From positions 1 to 64,000 of the forward strand of contig JAVTVY010020624.1 in NCBI GenBank assembly GCA_036873755.1: 64,000 bases of DNA, read 5' to 3'. The notes below the pieces were generated by a model that saw only the letters and a program-made list of their open reading frames with translations, ran no database searches and was not told the DNA's origin. The translations under genes and the position numbers were made by a program. The stretch's first letter is position 1; each line of letters starts with the position of its first letter. This DNA comes from Hanleya hanleyi. Taxonomy: Eukaryota > Mollusca > Polyplacophora > Lepidopleurida > Hanleyidae. Positions 11,640 to 23,794 of this stretch are shown here, piece by piece.

Positions 11640-12115
11640 ACACGTACTGTGGAAATAAGCCTTGATGGAGTTTTTCATACACAGTAAACTTAGGTGTTAA
11701 CTTATTGAACACCTAAATTGTAACAATTATTGAACGCGTACTTTTGATCAAATTGTTAACTTTCATGTTCAAATTGTCAACTTCCATGTTCAATTTCGAA
11801 CTCTAACATTCAAACCATTAACGCAGGTATTCAAATACAGAACGCAGTATTGAACAACTTTAACACACGTATTGAAAGTTTGAACAATAGCATTCTAAGC
11901 TCTAATATGGGTGTTCACAACTTGAACACGCGTGTTAAAATTTTTCAATAATGCGTTAATGGTTTGAATGCAAAGGTTCAAAATTGAACATGGAAGTTAA
12001 TAATTTGAACACAATTACGTTTTTAATAAGTGTTACAATTCAGGCGTTCAATAAGTTAGCGCCTAAGTTTACAGTGTATGAAAAACTCCCCCAAGGCTTA
12101 TTTCCACGCATACTT
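11640..12115. mobile_element. Fold-back (long inverted repeat) element in the intron of gene A
   Basis: The left arm runs from GGAAATAAGCCTTGATGG through CATACACAGTAAACTTAGG and TTAACTTATTGAAC. The right arm returns the same text in reverse complement and ends CCAAGGCTTATTTCC. The arms are about 200 bases each and the core is rich in TTGAAC/GTTCAA words. No coding capacity. The same element lies at the equivalent place in gene D, so it predates the A/D duplication. Confidence 0.7.
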
Positions 12116-12369
12116 TGTTCACAAAATAAACAAATATTACTTCAAATTACAGGTAAGATAAACTATAAAGTCACCGAGTTTCAGCTCTCCATTTTTTGCC
12201 GTTCCGGAGCTAGTGCAGAAAGTTTGGTAGGGGGTGGGGGCATAATGCCCCCCCAGGCCAGGTAGGGTTAAGATATTGTTTGTGTGATGAAGTGGAACAT
12301 CCATATCAGGGTATTTTAGCAAAATGGATGATATTTGATCACTGGATTCAGATTTTTTGAATGAGTTGA

Positions 12370-12554
12370 CTATGTCTTAAATTTTACATTTTGTGCGTCA
12401 CGCACTTTGACTTTGACTACATATACTATTAGACTTCACCCCTTTCTACAAACAGCAAAGGCAGCATTCAGTAGAGGCAACAGTGGAGAAACGACTGACT
12501 GAAATCTCTTGAAAATGTCCTCTGAATGTCACGCACGTAACGCTGGAATCGCCC
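12370..12554. mobile_element. Remnant of a GGGCGATTCC-ended transposon in gene A
   Basis: It matches the right two-thirds of the 296-bp element at 38617-38912, including CACGTAACGCTGGAATCGCCC at its end. The left terminus is not recognisable here. It also carries CACGCA words near its ends. Confidence 0.6.
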
Positions 12555-12955
12555 TAGGCATGGGATAAAACTGGAGTGTTACAGACAACACTTAAGGGTA
12601 GCAGCAATGATTGATCTTCAAGTATTTGGGAGCAGCTTTCATCGTTCCAACGTTGAAAACCAGCAACCACTTGACAAGCAACTCTCTGGATACTTTGTGT
12701 TAGAAATATTTCTGAGATAAAGATTTCCAACATTTTAGCGTTTATCGACAGCAGACACTCAATTTACAGGGTTAGCTACAACACATCCGTTTCAAGAGTG
12801 TACATAATAAAATAACTACGAATAATCATTTTAACTCACTTTCTAGCAATAAGGCAAACCTGCTTTGAGAACAACAGAATAATGTAAGGTTTCTGATCGC
12901 CTTTCCGCGAGTAATTTGAAATATATACATCTAAACGTGTCAAATCACAACTTAC

Positions 12956-13228
12956 TTGTTTAAATGGTTTACTTTCAATACGAGAATCAATGGTTGGAAG
13001 TCCAGCCACGTCAAGCATGGTACCTAGTTTCATTTTCGTCATAGTTGTTTCGACTTCCATGCTTATCGCTCCTGTCAGGGTGGTGGCAATTTCAGTTTTC
13101 ATTTCGCACTGGGTCTTCGCCTCTGTTTTTGTGGACAGATTTCCTTTTGAATAGCTGAAAAACTCCTCCTGAATCATCGAAGCGGTATCTTGATCATCAG
13201 CTTCCACTTTTATTGGTAAATTTTCCAT
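12956..13228 (-). CDS. Zinc-finger gene A, exon 1 (acidic N-terminal exon)
   Basis: 91 codons from ATG at 13226-13228 to a CAA|GTAAGT donor, phase 0. An acceptor-like CACACAG lies about 29 bases upstream of the ATG, so an untranslated exon probably precedes it. The product is acidic and polar (MENLPIKVEADDQD...), with IKVE and other lysine sites that fit the SUMO consensus. This is known of many transcription regulators but is only inferred here. Gene D has an exon of the same 273-base length at 39570-39842; gene E has a shorter relative starting MEDISIKVEP. The frame runs on past the donor for about 40 codons; the homologues diverge there, which supports the splice. Confidence 0.7.
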
Positions 13229-13294
13229 TTCCCGTCTTCATGAAATAGATACAGGAACTGTGTGAACATGAAGAAATAGATGAAAATGAGGGTC

Positions 13295-13322
13295 ATTCAT
13301 CGATGATGATGATGATGATGAC

Positions 13323-13355
<33 letters not shown>

Positions 13356-13415
13356 GATAAGAAACACGTGAAAAATATACATATATATATATATATAGAT
13401 ATATATATTTATTTT
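13295..13415 (+). repeat. (GAT)n and (TA)n microsatellites
   Basis: A GATGAT tract with GAC and AAT interruptions, followed by a short TATATA tract at about 13380-13410. A shorter GAT tract sits at the equivalent place upstream of gene D exon 1 (about 39955). Confidence 0.85.
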
Positions 13416-14359
13416 GCATAAAATTTTAGTCAATGGGAATGTAATACGCGCTTAATCCACCATAAGATATTAAAGAACCCCAAATGCGGCGCCAAACTGA
13501 GCAATACGACCGAAGTGATATTAGCCCAGGGGCCTATAAAGTCAAATCCATGTGATAAATCATAGAATATGGAATAAAAATTTAATATTGGGAATGATTT
13601 GGTTGATGTTTTCACCTGTATGTGCTACATTCGGAAAATAGTACTATTGTTTGACACATGTAAATCAATTTGATGCGGAATTTGGGGCTCTTATACTCAA
13701 CTGGGTTAAGCCCGATGGATATTTTATTGACTATAATGTTTTTTCTTTCAATATCTTCCTCTTATCGAGATTGACATGTGGCCGAATTTTCAGCATTACT
13801 GCATATGGTCAAAGCAATGCACAAACTATTTTATTTCTTTATTAATTTTCTTCTTCTTCTTTCCATACCTTCCTTGTGTCAAAATTGACAAGTGGGTGAA
13901 CATTCATAGCCATACTCTTCGCCATTGTGAAGGAATTACCAAGAGGCTGACAAAGTGTGGGAAAATTCGATTAATCAGATTTTCGGAAGAAAATCCCCCT
14001 CAATAAACAGTGTTCAGCTGTAATTTTCCAACGAATCGATGGAGTTGCTTATACTGTGCAAGAAAGGCGTAAATGAAGCATATATCCAGGTCAAATAGTG
14101 ATCTCAACCAGGCATTTTTTTCTCCCGTATAAGCTGGATACAACTCTCGTATTCTTAAGGTCAAATGAAACAACACAACTCCTGTGACTGAAAACCGGGT
14201 TAAAATTTCCCATTACTAGAGCACAAAACATCAAAGGTTACTTGTTTTTTTTTCTTGGTGATATAATAGAGGCAATGTATTTCCATTCGATTTCATCAAA
14301 ACGAAAATATTAGCCGACATAAGTGAAAAGTTCTTTTGAAATAATAATTCTCATTTAGT

Positions 14360-15085
14360 GTGAGAGAAAATCACCATTATACATTAGGCCTACAATTAGT
14401 ATTCCTTCCTGCACAAGTTGCCCGGTCAACAAAGATCACAACGCTAAACCTCAGTGTGAAAATTTATATGTAAATTATCTACTCACAACAGGGAAAATGG
14501 AAATGAATGGGGACAATGGAAAGTATCCTGGCTGATTTCTCTTATCACGAGTGTGAATGAACATGGTGCATTTCCAAAACAATGCATGATTATTCTACCT
14601 AGAGCACAGGTACTGGCTGAGCGGAAGAAGAAATTACAAGTAGATCAGTTTTCGATGGACGGAGGGGAATTTTTGTTGCACTGACCGGCCTTGTTAACTA
14701 CATTTTGTATACCTTCCCTCAGTTTTTCATTTTAATTATTATTCTAACACGGCCAGGCCTACCTCTTCAGCAAAATCACTGGTTCTTTTTTCGACTAGAA
14801 TTTCCTTCTCTGAGTTAATAATTCGCAATCTTCATGGCATGATGCGTGCATGTAACTTGGCTTTCCCATCCCTTTCTTCTTTTTCGTCTTCACGTTGGTA
14901 ATTGCTCGCCACAACAGAACGAACGCTCGCCGATTTATGCGAAAAGTGTGACCTGTAATAGACCGGAAACGCGGATTGCGCAATAACCTGTTAAATTAAA
15001 ACCCAGAAACTCCAGCTATGAATGGTGTATTTAGAGTGAGGGGGGGGTGGCAACCGCTATCACAGAGTGGGGTCTGATCTATGAT
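14360..15085 (-). promoter_or_regulatory. Upstream block of gene A conserved with gene D; likely 5' region
   Basis: Two stretches, about 14360-14700 and 14700-15085, match 40140-40480 and 41410-41790 upstream of gene D with small indels; copy D has about 900 extra bases between them. Conservation, position upstream of exon 1, and a TATA-like CTATATAC in copy D (CTAAATAC here) make this the best candidate for the promoter and untranslated first exon. Transcription start not determined. Confidence 0.4.
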
Positions 15086-15239
15086 ATAATTAACAGCATC
15101 GTCATCACTTATTTGCTCAAACTTTACAGGAAAGCATGGAGCACAAACAGTTTTAATTACATTTCACATGGCGGGGTTTAGCATATTTACGTAAATTTTA
15201 AGCCACGTCTGATAAAACAGTACCAGTTTTCCAACTGTT

Positions 15240-17205
15240 TTCCTGTTTCCGTTAAGCAATGCAGCAAAATGGCTTGTGTCGTTAGCTCTAGTGAAGTAAG
15301 GTGGTATGAGTTCTTCTCTATCTTTCTGTAACGCTGGGCATTTTATTGAGAAATGAAACTCATCTCCAACAGCGCCGCTATATTACATAGCTTACACAGC
15401 CTATTTTCTCTTGCAATACTTTCATATCTGCCTGTCGCAATGGGCAATCTATGGTTAAACGTACGGAATTGACAAAAAAAAAGTTGTATAATCGCGGTGT
15501 TTCAGATAGCTGAAATAATTCTCGTGACAAAAGTCAACTTTAAATATACTATACAAATAACATTTAGGATTTCCAACGACCATTGCTCTCGAGTTCTGCA
15601 TATACTGGTCTTGTAGTATCAATTTGACAGTATTCACAGCCAAGTAGTATTTAAATTATGAATGTCGCGCCATATATTCGACATACAGTAACTATCTAAA
15701 ATGTTTCGTACATTAATGATCAATGGGGAGGAATATATACCCTTCTCATGCATTTTATAAATCAGTTTGTACATTTTATGGCTTAGTTTTTTTCCTTACT
15801 GTGCACAAGTTTACACCAAAATTTAAAAATTCTATACTTAATTGCAATGTTCAAGGGATCTTTTGCAATCTCTCCAAAGACCGTACATGACTATTACGTG
15901 AATCTTCTCAATCAAGTCAAGTACGGTAGTGGATTGTTTTGAGCTTAGTTTGTGCTTACAAAATATTAAGTGAATCTTCTCAATCAAGTCAAGTTAGTTA
16001 TTCCCCCAGATTTCACAGTTATACAAGAGAATTGGAACAACTAATACATCAAATAACCCCAGCTGAATATCAATAGGCCGTTGGTTTCAGTAAATATACC
16101 GTGTCATCAACGTACATAAGTAGCATGAAATTCAACAATGTATCAGCCTCACTATTTTCGACACCTATTGCTTGGTTAACTTCTATAGTTACATATGTGT
16201 TGTATGGGGGTGGTAGCTTTCTGCTGATTTTTTTTTAATGTGCTTCCTGTATTTACAAAAAAGGAGCTAGGTGGCTTTTCCCACTGTGCCCCATGTCCCA
16301 CTGTACCCCAGTCTCCCCTACACTTAATATGCTCATTCGCTGTATTGTTTATCCCTGTAGTTTTTCCACTTTTCAAACTACCTACCACAAATTCTATTTC
16401 TTCCTCAGTTGTTGGCATACACAAATGGTCGTCACTATGGCTCTCAAAGAATCTAACATACCCATTCTTATCCAGGGGCTACAGCCCCTGGATAAGAAAC
16501 TTTTTGGGGGTATCAAAAAGATGGTATCAGTCCCGCATTTAACATGCCCCCCCTCCCCCTCCCCCCTTCAATTTTATTTGAATCTGTAAAATGTTCCAAT
16601 AGAGAGTCTAAACTCGCTTTACAATTGCTATTTTTCGTTTTCAATTCAATAATTTCCAAAATATTTTGGGGTCGTATTTCTTACACTTCTTAATTTCATC
16701 TTTCAGTTTTTTGTGTGCTCTTGACTCTTGATTTCACAAAATTCTTTCCTAGCTTAGTAACACTCTGGGTTAAACCATACCGTATATTTTGGCCTAGGCT
16801 TTCCTCTTGAAGTACGCTTCTTTTTAACACCAAACATTAATTTAGCTTTGGTATCAAACAAAGCCGTCAAACTATTTACAGTGTCCTCTATGCTTACACA
16901 AAACTCCAGATTATTAATCAATTGTTCATTCTGTTCTATATCAAATTCCTTCCAATATTCATTTTCCTTCTCCCTCATTAATCCCTTGGGCACACATGTA
17001 TTGCCGCCCTTAGCATCCACAGTTATGCGGTCAGCTCTATGACCAACAATAAATATTCGTAATTCAATGGCACAATGGATGTCCGAGAGGAGCGGATTAA
17101 AATATTGAACTTGAAATAATTGTAAACCAGATAATATTTTCGACAAACATATTACGTAATCAACAACCGTTTGTTTCGTTGTGGTAAATTTCCTCACTCC
17201 TTTGT
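15240..17205 (-). pseudogene. Decayed non-LTR retrotransposon (LINE)
   Basis: Minus-strand pieces in the expected order of an apurinic-endonuclease LINE. At 16754-17197: endonuclease end (TVVDYVI, LSDIHCAI) and linker (KPRPKYTVWFNPEC). At 16320-16424: the reverse transcriptase start (EEEIEFVVGSLKSGKTTGI). Around 16100: the catalytic loop MYVDDTVYL. Around 16020: LYNCEIWG. At 15260-15450: the C-terminal RLPIATGRYESIAREN...LCKLC region. The frame is broken by stops, shifts and internal loss, and an inverted-repeat element lies inside. Internal 25-base direct repeats occur near 15899 and 15971. Not functional. Confidence 0.7.
16186..16318 (-). mobile_element. Truncated copy of the GGGGAGATTGGGG inverted-repeat transposon
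   Basis: On the minus strand it begins TA|GGGGAGACTGGGGTACAG and continues through GTGGGACATGGGGCACAGTG to a GTGGTAGCTTT-related segment, collinear with about 130 bases at 21873-22005. It interrupts the LINE reverse transcriptase coding sequence after the codons for NEHIKC. Confidence 0.7.
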
Positions 17206-17499
17206 CTTAACCAGCCCCACGGTTCAGAATAAAATACCATGAGATTTGCACAATTCTAGAAAAGGGCCTATCCTATGTGTGTCACAAGATACTCTGTGTT
17301 GTGGCACACCGTTGTCAGTCAGCTGAGTCACATCTCCCTTAATGTTAATCACCTCATCATCCAAATAATTTTACGAACACGTAAACTCATCAAAACGTAC
17401 AAAATCAGCATCAGTATGAGAATTGAAATCTCCACAGAGACAAACAGACATGCCACCACGCAATTTTATAGGTTCGCTTTCAATGTCGCTAAATTTATC

Positions 17500-17690
17500 A
17501 ATGGATGAGCAGTTTGAATACTTCATAGCCCAGGTATATCAATCGATGAGTATTTAGAATATTACATAGCCCAGTTATATCAATCGATGAGTATTTAGAA
17601 TACTTCATATCCCAGGTATATTCTCCAATCATAGCCCAGGTATATCCTCCGATCATAGTCCAGGTATATCCTTCAATCATAAAAAAAATA
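17500..17690 (-). repeat. Short tandem repeats (48-bp and 24-bp units)
   Basis: Two to three copies of GAATACTTCATAGCCCAGG plus TATATCAATCGATGAGTATT, then three shorter CATAGCCCAGGTATATCCTC copies. The last lead into spacer block I, where single copies also occur at 23830 and 30970. Confidence 0.75.
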
Positions 17691-18055
17691 TGCGTACCCG
17701 TATCATAATCATCCAATGAAAGCTGACAATTGCAGCAAACTTTCGATGTGCAGCTGTAGGTCTACGTGTGCACTTCTGCTCAACATAAAACCTCATCATT
17801 AGGTTTGGACATGAGAGCACATCTTGAATCGTTGGGATAGTGCCATAACTGACCACCTTAGTGGAATACCCACCTCTCATTTTATTATTTTATTTCTTTC
17901 TGATTTTTTTTGGTTTATTTATTCATTTATTTTTATTTTGTTGAACCAAAATTTTTATAATTTTCAGAGATGGGACACCGACACTGACGACGACATTTTC
18001 TCTTCCCCTCTCACAATCTCTATCCGTACTCCAAAAGAAGAGACAAAACGATTAC
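17625..18055. repeat. Spacer block I, copy 1
   Basis: It matches 23795-24145 and 30945-31335. Landmarks: GTGAAAGCTGACAATTGCAG-type text, a T-rich tract, and TTTTCAGAGATGGGACACCG near the right end. Each copy lies just 3' of a minus-strand finger array's end, so it marks the border of a tandem duplication unit. Confidence 0.8.
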
Positions 18056-18059
18056 ATGT

Positions 18060-18465
18060 AGACAAATGACCATCTCATTCGCTTATTTCAACCTTGTCTT
18101 TCATGAGCAATGATCGCCTTTCGTGCTCATTCAGGCTTCCATTTAGTGTACTGCTGTGAGGACATATTGAGCATTTGATTGGCTTTTCACCAGTATGACT
18201 TATTTCATTTTGGCTTGGTTGTCCACTCTGTTTACAGCTGAATGGGCACAGTGGAGATTTTACTGGCTTTTCACCAGTACGGGTTCTTTCATGCTGATTT
18301 AGGTTTCCATTTGTTATACAGCTATATGGGAATGTTGAGCTTTTGAATGGCTTCTCACCAGTATGAGTTATTTCGTGTTGCTTACAGCTGATTGGGCACA
18401 GTGGACATTTGGATTTTCACTAGTACGAGTTCTTTCATGTTGCCTTAGGTGTTCACTCTGTTTTC
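18060..18465 (-). pseudogene. Zinc-finger array fragment Z1
   Basis: About four to five finger repeats on the minus strand with TGEKP-type linkers, broken by stops and substitutions (for example a linker with no partner cysteines near 18400). It ends abruptly at about 18465, where unrelated sequence begins. No N-terminal exon is attached. Confidence 0.7.
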
Positions 18466-18884
18466 AGCTGAACTTTACGGCTGAAACCGGGAGGGCAGAA
18501 CCGGGACCCCTGACGACATCTCTCGGTTTGCTCCCGGTTCGATCTCGATCGAATCGTCCCGGTTTTCGAGATGGTTACGAAATTGATCGGTAATCTCAAA
18601 GGATTCCCAGTTTCAATATGTCCGTGTTTTGTTGCCGTTAATTTGACCTATCTTAACTTCTCGGGCGATTAGAGTGTTGAGCTGGTCCAATGTTTTTGAG
18701 GCGCTCTTCGCCTACGTATACCGCGTATACAAAATATAATGTAGAAAACGGATTTTTTTCAAAGTTATTCATCGTTTGATCAATATATTTATGTCCGGAT
18801 GTAACATGAATCCAATTGAACGAAAACTTTCATTTATCTATATATAAATTACGAATATATAAGTTAGTGAACTTCTCTAGCATC

Positions 18885-19275
18885 GATAATTTATTGCTCA
18901 TCTGACTAGGATCCCTAGAAGATTAAATGGCACATCAACGGAATTTGATCTGAATAATAGTGGTATGAAAGCATGCGGTTTTTTCCAAACATGGATCGTC
19001 TCCAAAGCATGGATCGTCTCGAAAAAATAAATCTTTGTTAAGGCTTTGACCCGTGTATTACATCGGTGTGAGATTTGTTTCATAATTTGCTAGTATTCAT
19101 TCCAGATGTCATTTTTTTGAATTAGATTATATCAATAACGTTTATTTCGGACATAATTTTGCCTGGGAGTGGTTAGCGGAAATACTGGCAATCGGAATTA
19201 GAGGTATTCATAATTCAAGCTGCAGTCGGTCTCTGAAACACCCTCGCCTTGGAATAACAGTGAAGGGATAGGGGC
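18885..19275. repeat. Block J, copy 1
   Basis: It matches 26105-26520 in the same orientation (landmarks AAACATGGATCGTCTC, GTTTATTTCGGACATAAT, TACTGGCAATCGGA). It is part of the spacer that separates successive finger arrays. Non-coding. Confidence 0.8.
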
Positions 19276-19451
19276 TAATTTCTTTGAAAGAAAAAAACTG
19301 AAACACTATTTCGGCGGGGGCTTGATAATTTAAACAAGTTCTATTATTTATGGCTGATTTCATGCGTCTAAAAAATTAACCAAATAATGGAAATAATTAC
19401 CGCTCAATTCAGAGGGCAATCAGGCTTCACACCAACAATTACATGTACATA

Positions 19452-20237
19452 CACTGTAAAAAAGGGTGCTGTAATTTTACGGCAAAAAGTGCTGGCAAAA
19501 AGGGTACCAGCGCTTTTCACTTTATTTTTACAGGATGGCCCGATCTGTATTTCTACAGCATAGTCTGTAATTTTGCAACAGTGGTAGTATTGCATAATTA
19601 CAACAAAAGTACTGTTAAATCAACAGAAATAACTGTACAAATCCATGGTCACCAGAAAGTCCATTGGCCTATAGCATTTAAAGAAGTCAAGTTCCCTGGT
19701 GTCTCTTTCAAGAAAATTCCAGGACGTAATGGTTCGGTTAAATATATATTTATAGTTAGCACCACCGATAATATAAGAGCAAACACATTTCTTTTTATCA
19801 TCCTGCACATTAGCTTTGTGAAACGGTGCGATATTAGAGGCTAAGTTGGTCTTTGAACATGTACATTAACTCCAACGACCACCCCCGAGGATTGAACCTT
19901 GCAGGCAAACTCATTATTCCTCCTTGTACATTTTAGATGAATTGTACTTGAAGTTTTCTGTGTATTATAGATGAAAAGTTCTGGAAAGGTATACGAAATA
20001 CACCTAATAATCTTACTGTCATTTTACACCCGGATAACGTTACACAGAGTTGTTGCCCTTTACTTTAATTAATACTGTAGTTCATCCAGAAGATGCAAAC
20101 TTACACTGGATGTCTGTATTGCTACAGCTATGAATTGTAAAATAGCATTTGAAACTGATGCTTCTGTTTAACAGTAAATTCCACTGTCACATTTTACAAT
20201 ACTTTCTACTGTAACTTTACAAACATTTTTAACAGTG
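19452..20237. mobile_element. TA-flanked inverted-repeat element with CACTGT(T)AAAAA ends
   Basis: Left end TA|CACTGTAAAAAAGGG and right end ATTTTTAACAGTG|TA are inverted copies with a TA at each side, the usual target duplication of Tc1/mariner-like and related elements. Inside are several TTTTAC/GTAAAA words. The 133-codon plus-strand frame starting near its left end shows no known domain, so a non-autonomous element is likely. Confidence 0.6.
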
Positions 20238-20979
20238 TACATTTCATTAAAAACCATACCATGCTCGGTTTGTCTAAAAACTTCGATCGAGCGTTATGTT
20301 TATATTCTTCGGTTTTCAGTGAATTACCAGAAGCTCCATTGATCTTCGCAGTCTCTTTATTTCTGAATACGGGGGAAATCTCTGACGATAAAGATATCTC
20401 ATTTTGATCGACATCCAGAGGGACATATGACACTTGATTCCAGACAAGCCAAATTTATTTCAATTCGCAGTTTCTGAACGTATCTTATAAATGATTCAAA
20501 TTCGTAAAAACAGGTTAAAAATAACTTAATAATAATGAGTCGGATTATTTATTTTTAATTCTCGATCTTTCTTTCTTTCTATAACGTTTAGAGAAACTGC
20601 GCTGTCTGAGCAAGTATGCGACTACAGATCTCTAGACGGAATAACAAAATAGTATTAAATGATTCATTTTCAGTCTAATTCTTTTAAATCCATAGGTGTT
20701 CACCGAGATTAATTTCGCTGCCACAGAGTGTATAAAAACCGAACATACGCCTTCTTAATGGTTCAACCTATCATTTGATAGCATCTCGATTCCATTCTCG
20801 GAGCATGTCGAGTTATTTCGGAGAGGATCGAGATGGTCCTGCGCTTCGAGAAAAAAAACGGGAGCAAATCGGGACAACAAGCGATAGAGATAAACCGGGA
20901 TCCTTCGAAACGAGATATTTATCGGTTTTACTCGTTTCTCCAGAACCCGTCTTGATCGATTGACCTTGATCCCTTACTT

Positions 20980-21335
20980 CCATGACATCCATAGGTGAGT
21001 TTGTAATACACAAGATAAAAGGTCAAAATATGTTGAACAACTAATATTATTTTGTCAACTTTAGCGTTTTACACAAGGAATATGCGATCACGGTGGACTC
21101 GGAATTCGCGATCATGGCAGACAAATTAGTAGGCCTACCTTTCCCTAATCGATAATGAGGAGTCCTGCACAACATGTCATCCGTGTTACAGAAAATAATA
21201 TTTAATGTGTACAAAAAAATGTGGGTGATATCCGCGTTGATTTTTTGTTTTCAACCAGCGGGCTCACCCTGCAGAGACAGAATCGTATACGCGTGTACGT
21301 ATATGTAGGCACCAGTTTGTCATTTTCTGTTCTCA
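20980..21335. repeat. Block K, copy 1
   Basis: It matches 29345-29745 (landmarks TTACTTCCATGACAT, AATATGCGATCA, GTGTACGTATATGTAG). It lies immediately 3' of finger array Z2; copy 2 lies immediately 3' of Z4, confirming that the units were duplicated together. Confidence 0.8.
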
Positions 21336-21339
21336 TTCT

Positions 21340-23785
21340 TTTCATTCATCAGCATTGATCGCCATTCAAACGAATTATTTCAGGTCTCTTCGTGGTTTTC
21401 CTAGAAGTAAACCTTTCTGGACACAGTGAATATTTGTTTTCATTTTAACCAGTATGATCTTTTTCATGCTCCTTCGGGCTCCCATTCCTGGTAGGCCTAC
21501 TGCTATATAAGGATGTATTAAACATTTGAATGAATTTTCACCAGGATGAGAGCGTTCATGTCGTTTCAGGTTTCCAATTAGTGCACAGCTGTATGGGCGC
21601 CGCGAGCATTTGGAGTCCTTACACGCCCCTTGTGAGACCCTCTCGTTGCATGAGCATTGATCGCCATTCATTCGGATTCTTTCTGATCTCTTCATGGTTT
21701 TGCTGGAAGTAAACCTATCAGAATATGTGTTTGCCTGTTTATCATTATGAGTTTCTTTATGTACCTTCAGGCTTCCATTTCTTGTACTGCTATATAAGGA
21801 CATATGGAGCATTTGAGTGGCTTCTCACCAGTACGAGAGAGTTCATGTCGTTTCAGGTTTCCACTTATTGTAGGGGAGATTGGGGTACAGTGGGACATGG
21901 GACACAGTGGGACAAGCCGTCTAGTTCCTTTGTTAAGTACAGGAGGCACATTGCAATATTATCCACAGAAAGCTACCACCCCATACAACACCTATATTGA
22001 TTACATATAAAAGCTATCAATGATAAAAAATTAGGAGCGCAAAAAGAAATGTTCTTGAGCAGTCCGAGTAAATTCTGTCTTGTTATACCAAGCTTTTAGC
22101 AGTATTTCATTGCTGTTTTGTTATAACTGAGAAAGAATGGACAAAGGTACAATTTAAATTATATAGATTTATTATCTCAGATGTATGTATTAGTTTTTTT
22201 CATAAAATGGTAAATATCATGCACTTGGGGCAGACTGGGATACTTTTGCTGGGGCACACTGGGACAATAGTAATCAAATGGTGAAATTCACTTTGACCCT
22301 AAAATGGTATCAAAATGCATTATTTTGTTTCCTAGATTATATTAATTGCTAACCCTATCAGATTTGACGAGTTTTACTAACACTTTCAAAGTCAATTGCA
22401 TTCGTTGGAATGAAAATCACACAAAATATTTTTTCGTCAAATTTGGGACTTGGGAAATATTTTAAGTGAAGCAGGGATCTGAAATAGCAACTAACCTAAA
22501 CATCGCTGTTGAATCTTCGAAACTCCTATGAAACATATGAGTATATACTTGAAATAATATGTATTTTGATTATTGTCCCATCGCACCCCAGTGGGTGTCC
22601 CAGTGTGCCCCATAGTGGGGCGAAATGGGACACATTTTTTCACGTTTTTAAAAACGAATTCTGGAGAAAAGAATAAGAGGTATTTCAGATTTTTTTGCAG
22701 GACTATGTCATACTAAATATAAGTTATAACGAGAGTATAGAAGGCTTCACTACATGACGATAATAACAGTGTACTCCAATCTCCCCTACAGTTATACAGG
22801 CACCGTGAACATTTGAACGATGGGCGTTTTTCACCAGTATTAGCTTTTTCGTGCTGCCTTAGGTGTCCACTCTGTTTACATCTGAATTGGCACTGTAGTA
22901 CATTTGACTGGCTGTTCACCAGTATGAATTATTTCATGCTGCTTCAGGTTTCCGATTGTTATACTGTCGTATGGGCATATCGAGCATCAGAACTGCTTTT
23001 CACCAGTATGAGAGCGTTCATGTGCTTTCAGGTTTCCATTTTTGTGCAGCTTTACGGACACCGTGAGCATTTGAACGGTTTTTCATCAGTATGAGTTCTT
23101 TCATGCTTCTTCAGTCATCCACCTGTTATACTGCTATGTGAGGATTTTGAGCATTTCAATGGCTTTTCACCAGTATGAGAGCGTTAGTGCCGTTTCAGGT
23201 TTCCAAATATTGCAGTTATATGAGAAACCCGACCAATTGAACCGCTTTCACTAGTATGAATTCTTCCATGCTCCTTCAGAAGCCCTCTCGTCGCATAGTA
23301 AACACAGTGAACAATTATATGGCTGCTGGACAGTATGAATGTGTTCATGCTCCTTCAGGCTTCCATCTCTTTTGCTGCAATAGGAGAATATTAAGCATCT
23401 GAATGTTTTTCCCCAGTTTGAGTTATTTCATGCTGCTTTAGGCTTCCATTTGTTATACTGCTATACGGGCATATTGGACATTTGAATGGCTTCTCAACAG
23501 GATGAGTTATTTCATGTTGCCTAAGGTTAACACTCTGAATGGACATAGTGGACATTTATATGAATCTTTAACAGTATGAGTTATTTCATGACGCTTTAGG
23601 TGTCCATGCGATTTAGAGCTATAGAGACAATGAGCATTTGTATGGTATATCTTCAGTATGTATTGTTTCATGAATCTTTACACAACAGCTGCTTACACAT
23701 CAATATGCCCCTTTTGCTTTGTTGCCACTTTCATGTGGGTGCAATTTAACAAGTCCTGACGGTGACTTGAATGAAACTTCTAGAA
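21340..23785 (-). pseudogene. Zinc-finger array Z2, split by a transposon
   Basis: Finger remnants run 21340-21870 and resume at 22789, continuing to the linker region (NKAKG..., SPSGLVKL-like) at about 23760. Many fingers lack ligands or carry frameshifts. The N-terminal exon is cut off at about 23785, before the DRPYPVTLYQVD motif, where block I begins. The 914-bp insertion between the halves carries a TA duplication, and removing it restores a continuous finger sequence, so the array existed before the insertion. Confidence 0.7.
21873..22786. mobile_element. 914-bp inverted-repeat transposon inside finger array Z2
   Basis: The ends are GGGGAGATTGGGGTACA and its imperfect inverse GTACTCCAATCTCCCC, flanked by TA at 21871-21872 and 22787-22788. 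Inside, the motif GGGGCACACTGGGACA recurs in both orientations near the ends and the middle. There is no transposase frame, so it is non-autonomous. A second, truncated copy is at 16186-16318. Confidence 0.75.
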
Positions 23786-23794
23786 TTAGAGTTG

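Larger units (their letters stand above)
10554..12955 (-). other. Intron of zinc-finger gene A
   Basis: It is bounded by CAA|GTAAGT at 12956/12955 and TTTTAG|GAT at 10554/10553. About 10.55-11.6 kb matches 33.67-34.47 kb plus 36.3-36.6 kb of gene D at high identity. It also holds a fold-back element and a transposon remnant, listed separately. No coding sequence was seen inside. Confidence 0.7.

Noticed and set aside
19443..19844. 133-codon plus-strand frame
   Set aside because: It begins in the inverted terminal repeat of a transposon and has no recognisable domain.
18465..20960. Large inverted element bounded by CCGGGAGCAAA-type text near 18480-18600 and 20840-20960
   Set aside because: Similar words occur at both places, but I could not align clear termini or a target duplication.
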